Source: Astrocystis sublimbata
Taxonomy: Eukaryota > Ascomycota > Sordariomycetes > Xylariales > Xylariaceae
Assembly (NCBI GenBank): GCA_022453515.1
Contig: JAJNNY010000017.1
Span: 1 to 64,000, forward strand
DNA length: 64,000 nt
Direction: 5' to 3'
Positions 48,232 through 60,561 of the stretch are shown here, one piece after another. Position 1 is the stretch's first letter. Each line of letters begins with the position of its first letter. A program made the translations under genes and the position numbers. A model generated the notes under the pieces. The model was not told where the DNA came from. It did not search any database and saw nothing but the letters and a program-made list of their open reading frames with translations.

Positions 48232-49507
48232 TACATACTATATATATATATATACACATGATATCTGCACCCAGCCGTCAGCTTCTTCGTTTTGGACACA
48301 TTCGCGCAAGACCGCTCCTGCAACAATTGACAACTGTCTTGTTCCGTTCCGAGGCACGTCCCATGTGCGAGGTTGGTGATGGTGCATGCCACATGCCACA
48401 TGCGTGTCTAAATTGGATCCCCCCGTTTTAATTTTTCTGCTCAAGCCAGCCAGGCTCCAGTTCTTATCTGGCGGACAGGAGGCGGCCTCGGTAAGGACCC
48501 TACGTCATTGGACAGGAGTGGGCCGGCAACAAGAGACTATTGCAGACCGCTATCAGCCTGCACATACATAATACGTGTACGTCTAAGTATGTCGCTTATT
48601 TCAGTCAGGCTCTTTCTTGGAACGGCTCGGGTAAGGCTCCGAGCATTACATCGTGGGATGCAGGACAACTGTCCACTCTTCTTTCTTTTCCGTGCCCATT
48701 ATCTTGCAAATACTCGTAGTTGATTGTATTTTTTTTTTTACATCTATGGCTCTTGTCTACAGATAGGAAGTAAATAGCCGCCATTTTCTTTGTACCTCGG
48801 GTGTAGTAATATGTAATTATCCGCCAGGTGTGAACATACTAATACTTCGTAGAAGCTATGAATAAACTTATGTGTACATCAAGCTCAACCCAAGAGGCAT
48901 GTTGAGGAGGAAACTATCCGGGATGGATCCAATAGTAAATAAGGATGGTGGTATTGTTTGTGGCGTCCTTGTGTATCCCTTATTGCGCCCTAGCTATCAC
49001 TTGAAAGTCGAACTCAACAATACTTATCATACATCATTCTCGTCGTCATCTCATGTTGCTCGCTTGCTAAGATGGGAAAGCAGGTATGAAGGAATGTGAA
49101 TGTGTATATGAATGGACAGGGGTCCATGGAAACAAGGAAAGACAGAGATCCTCCCGCCACGCACCCAATGCGTAACTCTCATAACCATGACTTAAGCCTC
49201 CCCTTATGCGAATCTTGTCCTGGTGGTGTTACAAGATGTCTATGCGCTGCCAACATGCGTCTAAATGCGTTGCGTATAGGGTGGTTGGTTGAAATGTGAG
49301 AGATGGAACGAAAGGCGTGTCGTTACTCAACGGCAAGTACAAAAGTTGAAGGAATATATGTAGAAACATAACCGTAGGATGAGGAAATTAAGAAATAAAC
49401 AAGAAGTAGGTCAGCATGAGAAACATTAATAGGAAACATTAGAAGAGAAGAGGGGGTTAGAATATCAAGGAAAGTCACGCCCGCTAGTGGTTTCCCTCGT
49501 CACTTTC
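46638..49507. other. Spacer between CBM48 gene and transcription-factor gene
   Basis: About 2.9 kb contains a CGTCAC repeat near 47262 and a compound microsatellite at 48191. The open frames are short and low in conservation. No gene is seen. Confidence 0.6.
48191..48254 (+). repeat. Compound (CT)n(CA)n(TA)n microsatellite
   Basis: A CT tract (to 48212) runs directly into a CA tract (to about 48230) and then a TA tract. Confidence 0.92.
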
Positions 49508-52500
49508 TTAGAAGCGCTGCTTGGTGAAATCCTCATCGAGGCGCTTCAGCACATGGACGACATCCATGAGGAGTTTGCTCTTGTTGCCGACAGTCTCGCT
49601 CTCGAGTCTCCTCCGCACCAAAGCGATGACGCCGAAGGCCTCCCGCCGCCCTCGCAAACGTTGAAACGCAGTCTCAGGGCTCAAGCTTGCCACCATCTTC
49701 AACCATTCTTTTGCCTCTTTCTCCTCTCTGGCAGAGGCTGGATTGACAATAGCATGGTGGGTAGATACGGACGAGAGTCCAGTTTTGCCGTTGCCATTAC
49801 GCCCGTGGACACTCCTTGCTGTGCGAGCACCGGTGGCCCAGCAGATGAGGGCAGAGACATAAAGAGCCCAGTAATCTGAGATATCGGATATGTTCGATTC
49901 TTCTCTTTGATGGGCACTATTCGCTGAATTTTGGGAATTATATCTTTCGTGGCCGGTGAGGAAGGCCAAGAGTGCTTTGGCAGCAAAAGTGGCAGCAACC
50001 CCTGCCTGGACACTATTACTCCATGAATGAAAATTTTGTTTGTGTCGTTCATATTTCTCCATGGATGAGACTTTCTCGGCAAATAGCCAGCTGTTGCCGC
50101 ACACGGCAAGTAAGCCACGAAGAGGTGTGAAATGTATGGCGAGATAAGTGTTGGCGACTGCAGATTCGGGGAACAAAGTGGAGATCCGCTTTATTGACTC
50201 GAGATCCAGAGCTGCCGAGAGGTCCTTGTCTGGCAGGCGGAGTGCTTCCGAGGCCATATAAATCGCCAGGTCTAAAGGCGGGGCCGATTGTACACGAGTT
50301 TTGGTGATCTCTTCATCAGCCAGGTTGTTAGGCTGGAGCTGAGTCGGGTCAGAGCGTATAAGGGATTGCCAGGCTTTGGGGTCTTGAGCTGCCCAAAGTT
50401 GCTGCGTGGCTTTGACCAAGGGTATAGGGGATGTTGGCGTGAATAGATGCGAAGAGGAATTTTCATGGTAGACGGATGTGTGAACATCAAGAATGTAATA
50501 GGCAGCAAGAAGTCGGCGGCGGGATTCGGTAAGTATCCATTCCTCCCAGTTTTCCGCAGGAGAAGTACCAAAGTCAATCGAGGTTTGCGAGTCGACCATC
50601 TGTAGAGGAGATGTTGAGTATTGCTGCCAACCTGGAGTGGAAGATGAAAGGAAAATACTAAAGAAATGATCCTGAAAAGAAGAGCATGTGAGGGAGCCAA
50701 CATATAAGAAGGGGAACATGGAGGAGAAGAATGACTTACCCTGGAGTATAGCGACTGGAAGGGCTCCGACGTGCGAGTCATTGCCCTCGACCCTCTAAAC
50801 CTGCCGTAGAATTCGCAAAGGAGGATCGCCTGCATGTTGTGGAGGTTCCATCCAGGGCGCTATCGGCGTTCAGCTTGTGTGTCTGGAACGGCAGGGAGTG
50901 AGGCTCAGCTTACGTTTTGGGCTTCCTGCCAGGCAAACTGATGCAGGATATGCCCATTATTACGATCCTCCTTGTTCTGGAGAAACTGTGACCCTACAGC
51001 TGCCATAGCACATCGGAGTACAAGATCGTCAGAAATCTCGAGGCTTTGGCGGTGAACGAGTGGAAAGAGGGCGTCGAAGCGCTTCCAGTATACATCGAGG
51101 TAGCGGGGAATAGCTTTATGTGCCGCCGACGACGGAATCAAAGCCGTCAGAACGGCAGCGTCGGGATACGAGCCCAGTAACGCTGCCGGGTTTTTCTGAC
51201 GGCCTAGTATCGCCGAGGAATTCGGCATTGAGAGGTTAAGGGTGACTAAATTATCAACCGGTTGAGCGGACAGCATGACGGTCGGTGGAGTCGGACTACG
51301 AACAGAAAATGGCTGGGATTGGAGGTCGTAGTATCCTCCAGCATCTTCGGAGAATGCAGTATAGTCTGGTATTGGGTAGACAGGTTGCTGCGGTGAGCTG
51401 AAGTAGTAGAGTTCATGATTGGCGACGTCAGGTGTTGGTGATTCATAGCCGCGAATCATAGCCCCGTCAGGTGTTGAATACGGACTGCCAGAGGCCGAAG
51501 AAGGCCAATTTGATTCGTGAGAGAGATGACCTGGGAGGCTACTGTCAGGTATTGTCAAGCTAGGAAGCCCCTCAAGGCTCATGTAAGGATACTCAGGGGG
51601 CCTGCGGGGTTGAAACTCCAGGCCGTAAGAAGTAGTTTGAAAATAGGAACCATCCATACTTGAACGAGGCATCTCGTAGGACACGGGAGGAATGGTTGAT
51701 GACAAGATGTATTCATCTTGTGGGCCTGCCGAATGAGATCGAGGAGAGTGCGTCGAAGGAGACATTGGTCCCGGTGCCGACATACTGCCGCGATGACTCG
51801 CTGAGTATGAGGAAGAAGTTCCCGGATAGTCTGGGTGCGCAGGCATCTCATTTACCAACGATAGAGCGTGATTAGGTAGCATATGGGCCTGTACAATATC
51901 CACCGATGGATTTCGCTCCATTGGAGTATGAGAAGTCCGACGACTGGCGTTACTCGCCACATCTGTTCCGGACCTGTCATCTTGTTCACTTTCACCCAAC
52001 GTTAGTTCTTGCCTAGCACAAAAACCTGTTGGGAACTCACTGTCTTTGTATGTGACGCGCCAGGAGGTCCTGCCGGTGAAATGTCTTCTCGCACCCGTCA
52101 CACGGGCATGGGAAAGCGGCCGGCTTGTGGCTTAGCTGATGCCGTCTGTACATTATGGTTATTAAGAGGCTGGTTCTCATAAGACGTAAGGCAGTTGATT
52201 TCTTACCTCAAATGCTCCGCTCTTGTAAATGTCTATTCACAATTAATGAAACTCCTTTTGACCGGAATAGTACGACTTACCTTGGGCGGCTTGCAGTCGT
52301 TGCAAACGTGGACTGGTACACCTTTCTTGGCTCGGCTTACACGTCCAGTAACAGGGGTCAGTTTAATTGGGATGTTGCTCTCTCCCGGGCCACTAGTCAT
52401 CGGCCTCGAGGTCATATTCGAACGACTGGATGGCGGCATATTGGACGACGATGAGCTGTGAGCGTAACTTCCGTACCCAACAGAATCCATGGGCTCGGTT

Positions 52501-52802
52501 CTGTCGTGCCCGGCAAAGGAAGAACGGTATGGCGAAGCTTTATCCTCACTCGAAGGTGCCTTTGCGGGCGGCGCCGTTGCTATTGTAGTGTTTGGCGATC
52601 GGTTTAATGGACTACGACGACTTGGTTGAGGTTTGTATAAGTCAATGTTCGACCGTGAGGGATTGTCGTCACTTGTTGTCTTGCTTGTCGATGAAGGAAT
52701 TGGACTACGAGCCGACCCGGAAAGTCTAGGTTGGCGGGAGTACTTATCCATTCCGAGGTCTTCATCGTCTTCCGCGTCCAGAATATATTTTAGGTCGGAC
52801 AT
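49508..52802 (-). CDS. C2H2 zinc-finger transcription factor with fungal-trans domain
   Basis: The six exons are 52802-52281, 52232-52207, 52145-52041, 51988-50914, 50859-50740 and 50671-49508, giving 1003 residues. Two C2H2 fingers are assembled across introns: CNDCKPPKTFTRAEHLRRHQ with LSH (about 169-191), and CPCDGCEKTFHRQDLLARHI with QRH (about 197-219). The last His codon is completed by the AAAG acceptor at 51989, preceded by a CTAAC branch site. A long Ser/Pro/Tyr-rich linker follows. The fungal-specific regulatory domain then starts near residue 510 (YLDVYWKRFDALFPLVHRQS, RCAMAAVGSQFLQNKEDRNN, WNLHNMQAILLCEFYGRFRG, WEEWILTESRRRLLAAYYIL). It is a nuclear DNA-binding regulator with unknown targets. 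The second in-frame Met was taken as the start because conservation-like sequence (MSDLKYILDAEDDEDL) begins there; an upstream Met would add 13 residues. Confidence 0.9.
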
Positions 52803-55800
52803 GGTTACAGTAGAGCAAGAAAGGCTCTGGCTTTGGCTCAAAAGGGAAAATAAACCGCAAAAAATAGTAATCGCACAGCCCTGTCTTGATAAATAAAGTA
52901 TAGATGGTTCAGAACAGGCAAGGAGAGGAAGTAGGCAGACGGGGGGTGTGGCTCAAGAAGGCTACGCGGACATTCAGCCTTCTCACGAGTGTGACAGAGT
53001 AATGTGTGGATGTTTGGAGGGCACGTATCCAGTGACTCCGTCTGCAATGGAACGGAAATACCAACAGAGCAGCAGCAGGCTGGGTGACATTGCTATATTC
53101 AGGTGTAGGGTTGATCGCATGCGGGTAACAAGACAACTAAGCTGGCTGACATATAGAGAAAAAAATGAAAAGACAAATTATAGAATAGAATCAGAGCCAA
53201 ACACAAGATGGCTACGCATGCGATCCGGGCTTGGGGCAAAGCAGGCTGGGCCGTTGCCTTGCAGCCCTGAATGGTCGTGCATGGATGGGCATGAGGCACC
53301 CCTGCCAGCTGGATAAGATGCTTGTGTGCATGGGTAGAGGCGAGGTCGCGCGCCAGACCGAGTTGACAGACCTTCCAGGGGCTTATTTCGAACTGGGTAA
53401 GAGTACCGTGCTACTGGTGCAACCATGTTATTAATTGCTGTCGAGCCTACTCCCCGTGGAGACAGTTCTCTTCACCAATCTCAAACAAGACCTTTCTTGC
53501 CTGTAACATAACGGCGAGCAATCTAACGATTGCCCGGAACCCCGTCAGTGTGGAATAGGAGCTTCTCTAACACCCCCAGTATCGCGGGAATGGTGCGGGC
53601 TGCAACAGTCGAGGACGAGAGCCCCCACCTGCGATCTTCCGAAACGGAGACGGACTCTACCTTCACTATCTAGAGAGAGGTTTGGGCAGGAAATCGTTGG
53701 CAAACCATGACGAATAGTGCCGTAATTGGTAGCAGACGAAAAGTAGTACGGTACCTATAGTCTACAAGGCAAGGCCCGCAACCGGGAGACTGGGTCGCGC
53801 CGAGAGTGCCAAAATTAGAAAATGCGGGCCTCTAGAGACTAAACAACAGGCATTTAGGGAGCAGCATCTTGGTTCTCAGGCTGAGAAGTATGGGCATTGT
53901 GCGCCATTCTCGTAGGCCTGTACAACTTGCACCGCGCCATGTGCGGTACACGTAGCCATGGTGCTATCGGTGTGGGCTCATCTGTACAATACTACCTAAT
54001 GCTAGGTACACGTAGGAACTTACCTAGTGTGTGTGTGTGTGTGTGTGTGTGTAGATCATGTTGGTGGTAGAGGGTAACAAAAAGGAGGACCCGATTAACG
54101 AGGGACATCATCTTCCTCACCCAAGGCGTGGCCGTGGCCGTACCTAAGCGTAGGGCCTGCACAATGACTGAGACAGACAGAGCTTGGTGCATTGTAGGGT
54201 ATGGTCAGGGGCCGACAGCAACGAGGAGTTGTCACCCATGGCCGGGAGTCTGAATATCCAAGAGTGTTGACACTGGTAGATCTCCACGAGATGCGTCGCA
54301 GGATGCAGCCACACACGCGCACAGTTCTAGCGCACCGAAGCACGGCAGCAGGGCCCAGCACTGCCGTACATGGAAACGATTAGTCTTGGTCTCAAGTTCA
54401 TCTATAAGGTTGGGGGGCCGGGGTAAGAACAGTCTCAGATCGGTCCACTCGATCTGCTGTATACCAAGTGCCTCGGGCCTCGTGCCTTGTGCCTTGTGCC
54501 TCGTGCCCGTGCCGGCTCGTGCTGTTGTTTAGGCGAGCTAATAGACAATCAAAGTAGAGGCTAACTCGAACCTAATCGCCAGCAAGCACCTGCAAGGCGC
54601 AGTTCGTACATGAGGCTGCAGACAGCCAGCCCAAAGTAGAATGTTAGCGCCGGGACACCAGATCATCAGTACTAATTCGATCTTGTCTGCAGCATGGCTC
54701 GCTCGCAGTCGGATCATTCCAAGTTGCACGGAAAAAGATCATGCAACTGTGCCGATTCGCTTTGCACAGCCATCTGATCAATCAATCGAAAGTCGACGGT
54801 GCCTTAGGTACGAGACTGTTCTTTGGCGGCCATCGTCAAAGCTAGTAGGCCTCAGGGGCAGTATACTCAGTACACATATCGACCTGCCATGCTCAGCGGT
54901 GCAAAAGGTGGTACTTGAGAAGGTACCGATACCGAGCCCGGGACGATACTCGTCAGACCTGTCAGACTTGGCTTCCCGTCTAGGACACGACTAATGTAGG
55001 CTACCGGAACCTAACTCGCCCAAGACATCGGCTCCTATCGTACATAGTGGCATACTGGTCCTGGCCCATGGACCGTTGGTGTTTGAAAGCGCGAGCCGCG
55101 GGATTGAGGATGTGTACCTAATGTAGTATGTGCATGCATGCCTCTGTACCTTCGTGACGAATTGTACTATCTAGGTAGGTAGGTAAGTAGAAGTACTAGT
55201 AGGTATGTACCTGTTCAGAGGATCTCCAACCGACGCCAGGAGAGAGCTCGACTAAAAAAGTACCGATGAGCCAAGTGAGCCCCTAGGTACCTAGCGAGCC
55301 CAGGATGCCAGGCTCGCCAGGAAGCCTTCTGCTGGGCAAGCGGATCTGTCCTCCAGTCTCCAGATGCTGGGGTTTGTGGAGCGGCCGGACATGGGCCACG
55401 GTACGCTCATTGCTGCTCACAGTGTATCAGACTTGCCGAAATAACTGTAACAATTGCAACACCAAAGAGTACATGTATGGAGATGAGTTAGTACCTGCCG
55501 TAAAGAGACCCCTGAGCCTGGTGAGCCTGGCGAACTGGTTCCATCCCCCTCCCCCCTCGAGACCCAAGGCGATCTGATCGACACGTGTGCCGAGTTCATC
55601 AACATCTGGGTAGGTACATGTGTATGTGGTAGATTTCACAGGTTTCTAGATCCATTTTCAAACTTGTCAGTCGATGCCGTGCATGAGGAAAACGTATCTT
55701 GAAGCTATCGAGTTTCGAAAGAGTGAGAGCGAGCACACAAGTGTCTGGAGACAGGAGACAGGACACCGGAGACAGGAGCATTCGCCCGCTGGCTGGTTCG

Positions 55801-58800
55801 GATCCTCCTGCTGACAGTCAATCATCTCACTTGCAGGAAAGTCACCGAGCAATTGGCTGGGTTCTGCCCAGCCAACCTCGCCAACCAGGGTACTGCCCCG
55901 GTAACCTGCGCCAAGGTGGCACATCTGCGCAAAGGACTTGCCTGGTGGGGTGTCAAGGGTGTAAACAAAGGGTCTCGACAATGACTTGGTTCTCACGAGG
56001 CTTAGACAAGGTTCTCTGCACGCCCATTGGCCTCGCAGCCAATTGCGGGAGCACCCACCTGAATCAATCATACTCGTACATGTATGTAATGTAAGCAGCA
56101 GAGTCCTATTTATAACAGGATGCAACATGGGCGTACTGTGTGCCATGTAACTAACCAGCACGAAGTACTCCCCTCTCTCTCTCTCTCTCCTCTATGGTCC
56201 TGAAGACAAACAGACGAGAGCTCGGGTGGCTAGGAGGATGGTGTAGGCCGCTATATGTGTGATCTAAGGATTGGGCGACATCAGTGAAAATCACCACCAG
56301 CACCACACCAGACCAGTTCCAGTTGCAGTAGGCGAAGGAATCGATATCAAGCATCGACTTCGCTGCAGGGGAAGTGTTGGGCGAGCAATATGTTTCATTC
56401 AACCCGCTCGTTTCAACATCGCGCCTATTCGTATATGGTGTGCACAGGCATGCAGCGCGTCTAAAGCGCTTCGGCAGTGGCCCGGCGGAACGGTGAGATG
56501 GGGGCTGTCTTGCATTCCATTGTGGCATACATTCAACAGGTACCTGAGGAATCTGCCGGGATGGGCAAGACGCGATTGATGTCATTCGTGATGCAGCCAC
56601 TCCGTGAGTGCTGGAGGTGGAGGTACATTGGTGAAGTCATCACCAGCAACCACAGGACACAGGCACACAGGGCCACAATGACATCTACGGATGTGTGCCT
56701 TTCTCTGAGGTCCCCATTTAGAGCGGGCAGCGCTTGGCGTATAAGCCCTGGAGCTAGTGATGCAGATAGATGTGCACCGATCAGTGATGGCTCGGCTGAT
56801 TGGCTTCAGTGTCTCTGTTGGCGATGACATGCATATAAGTGTTGCTTAGGTAGGTTCGGCTTGGGCCAGGTATCGAATGTCCATCCTATTTTCGATGCGT
56901 GCATGTGAGTGAGCAAGCAATACGTTCCTGAAATAACATCATAGATTCATAGGTAGAATTAGATATATCAACCATATGCACCTATTCACAAAATAGTAGT
57001 ATGTGCTACCGGTTTAAGCCAGGCGGGTTGCCAAATCAGTCGAACAAGGTCGGTGGATGGTCGACGGAAAAGTTGGGGTCATGCTACTACATGCTTCGAA
57101 ATTGGATTGCTACCAATCTTCTCACGGGCCAAGTCTTTGAGATGATACCCCAGCATCAACAGACTGCCTGGGACTCTGTCTCTTCGCATCTTCGCCTTTA
57201 CACTATCTCCTATCGTGTCTAGTCCTCGCACAACGACTGCAATTCCTATCAGTTAACAACAATAACCACAGCCTTCTTCACCGGCGCTTAATTGTTAATA
57301 ATAGTCTATCCAAATTGATGAGCCTCTTATATCCATACATATTCCTGGCCCGGCTTCCCAGCTCCTCCCAAAAGAGAAGGTCACACCACATCCGTCATGT
57401 AGGACTAGATCTACAGTTCTGCTACTGGTAATGAACTTGATTATTACATGAAGCGAAGCCGAACGTATGAATATCGTTGCTCGAGTGAGGATGGTGTGTA
57501 CCTGGTCCATTGTAGCCAATAAACCTCACAAGCTTCCGCGCGGATGCCACACAAGCGCGTGGCTGTCTCGAAGGCAGTGCCGCAGTGCTTGATACCACCA
57601 TCGCGTCTCGGCCGGCATCGAGGTCCTGGAGAACCTTTTTTGAGCCCCGCCTTCATGCGCCTATCCCCCATCATTGGACTCGGCCGTTGATGAATGATGT
57701 TTGCGGCTCGTCAGCGGCACCTGCGAGTCCCGATATGCATGCCATTGGACCCGAATTCGACGTGCTTGATGTACGTCAGATCTGGACCTTGCATCACACA
57801 TCGTGTGAACTAAATCAGCTAGAGCACCACACTTAAGGTGTGTATTAGCGAATATTATCGACAGTTTTTCGGTCCGATGAACTAGACTAACGTCTTCCAT
57901 CTGTGTTCTTGGAATCGTTGCGGCAGTAATGAGATAGCCCATGCCTGCCGTGCCGAACTTGCAGATCAAGCGGAAGCCGACAGAACCCTGCCTCGCATTC
58001 GGTGACACTTTCCACCTGGTCGCTATTCCCAGGGTCTAACCTTGAGCTGATATGGACTTCTCATTCGCCACATGTGTTTATTGGCGGCCGGGGCGAAGCA
58101 TGTATTCAACTAAGGTACGTTAGGAACAACTCGGTATTTGTTATCAACAACCAAGAGGAGACACGGATCGCGGGTCTATATGCTTGATCTGCCCCTGGGT
58201 GCTCTCGAAGATGATTCTTTGTCAGTAGCCCTGAGGCCTGATTCTTGAACTGCACAACGATCGGAGTTCACATCCCCATTACATCGTCTACTACAACTCA
58301 CGAGCGAGTGATGTTGCTACGTTGCTGATACAAAAGCCGTGATAGGCAATCGAAGACTCTTCTCTCCATGAGTGACCTTAACGTCCTGGAGTAACCACAT
58401 TGGCATCGGTCACGCCCGTATTGCATTCGCCCCCCCCAATGTATTTATACAATGGGGCACATACCACATCACCACAGCATCTATTTGTCATTTAGATGTG
58501 TTTCCAATAGGTGAGTGCCCAGCCTGCTGCGGGACACTATTGGAAACTCAAACAACCCCGGGGTAGAGAACCACGGATTGGAGAACGGAGGTGTAATTCA
58601 AGATCCCCTTCCGGCCGCTATGTGCCAAATAACGTGTATATGTCAGCCAGATGCCAGGCCCCAAGTTGATATCTGATACTCCAGAACTGCCACTAAGAGG
58701 ACCTTGCCACCTTACCAGGTCAACCCGCTTAACGCCTACTTACGCGAACTACTACTGTACATACTTAGTACAGTCGTTTATGGCAAAGCTGCAAGCCACC

Positions 58801-60561
58801 TGATACTTACTATGTGCTGACTCGCCGATGTTCCTTCCTTCCCCCACAACTCACAAGTAGATTGATACCCTGCATGACCCGAAACAGGCGAGGTTCTGAC
58901 ACGACCTCCACAATCCATCCGTACTACATACAGCGAAGCGGCAACGGCAATCTCAGCGACGGTGACGCAAGCTAGGCTTATTCACTCTGCTGTCGATCTC
59001 GCCACTCGGTTCCATCGTCGGAGCGTCTTTCCGATGAAGACAATCTGTAGGGCTGAATTCTCCTGGGCAATGCTGAGTCCTTCGGTAGCTCGTTGCTCCA
59101 GACCCGGATCTGCAGTCCATCTTACAACGTCAACTTCACGCCCAAACTAGCAACGTCTTAGACATAGCCCGGGTTCTCGTCTTATTGTATTGCAACGTCG
59201 TTTGATAATCCGAACTAGCAACGCCTCAGAAATGGGCTCTCAGTGGCTCGCGAGTAACAGCCTCCACTGCTTGACGAGTATGCCTTACTCGATCACAAAG
59301 GTCAAATTGACCCGTACTAAGGCTAAGGCGTCCTTGGTCAAACAAAAAAACAAAACGGAATGAAGTGACATTTTGAAATCCAACACTAATCAGATGGAGC
59401 GAAAGGCTTTCACAGAATTATTTGCAATGAGGTACATTGTCTTGAATGAAGGCGTGGAGATAGCATCGGATGTGACTTACAGCCTACTACGACAAGCCCT
59501 TCAATCAAGCGACCCTCCCACCTCTCGTGCAATCGTGACATGCTGCTGTACAACCCGCTGAGAATCTAATTCAGAGACAGAAACTTGAATTAATGTTCGG
59601 GTTTCAGTTGTTGCCTAGGCGTAATATCCTACAACATACATTGTGTTGTAACTCAAAACTATCATTGATCTTCACACGTCTGGTGTGTGAATTCGACAGC
59701 GATATCTGTTTCGAATTGAAAAGTCACATTTGACGCCAATTTCGCTGAAAGAGGTAATTATGATGGACAATCATCCGATGTCAACTGGGTCGCGATACTT
59801 CGAGGCTTGCGACAGCTACTAGTCAATTCAATGCGCATCCGGCATGACCACCGACCGAACCTTAGGTACCTACCATCTCAAGCATTCAATCATCAGGGGA
59901 GTCAATAGGCCAGCGAGTATTGTAAAGGTCCATTAAACAATCACCGCTTTTTGGTAATTATGTGATTGCCAGTCCACTGTTCTGCGAAAAAGCTTTTCTT
60001 CCTGCATTATCTAATGGGTCCGGTCGGGCGAGGCGAGCGAGGTACGCACTATATCCATCGTGATGCAGCAGTCCTGCCCCAAACCGGATGTCGAGTGATA
60101 GATCTCGCAGCAAAATTGTTGGGACCATCGCGCATGTGCATTTGAACTCCCAAAATATTGGGCCTGGGCTTTGCTGGCAACCAGCAATGTTCCACGGGAA
60201 TAGACACCCGGGCTCGGCGGGTTTGGTGGGTACTGGGTCCGAGTCTTTAAGGCGGTCGTGATAGGGTCGCAAAGACGGAGCTTCCAGGTACGGTGCGAAT
60301 CAACTATCCAATTGTGTCGTAGACAGCGACGATAGGAGAGAGCAAACCAAGCAAGGGATAGAAGAAGAAGAGAATTTAAGTAAGGGATGGGCTTGAATAA
60401 AGATATCTGATACAATGCCTTCTCTTGGACTCTAATTATATCCTTGTCTGTAATTACCTATTGACCATATCTGTAATTCGTGAACCAATCATTCTCAATA
60501 TCACACTACAAATATATCGACGTTAGGGCTCAAGAGAGTCCATAAGCTTAGGTAGTCAGTC
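52803..60561. other. 7.8 kb gene-poor region
   Basis: This is the longest stretch without a supported gene. It contains a (GT)13 tract, TAGGTACC words near 53751, 53993, 55171, 55276, 56847 and 59860, and a CT run near 56167. Open frames are all short. Around 57450-58010 minus-strand frames look slightly more protein-like but match nothing I know, and could be gene remnants. Confidence 0.55.
54027..54052 (+). repeat. (GT)13 microsatellite
   Basis: A perfect GT dinucleotide tract lies in non-coding DNA. Confidence 0.95.

Noticed and set aside
57661..58008. Minus-strand frame of 115 codons (MSPNARQGSVGFRLICKFGT start)
   Set aside because: It has some protein-like appearance, but no recognised family, no supporting neighbouring exon and no clear start context, so it is not annotated as a gene.
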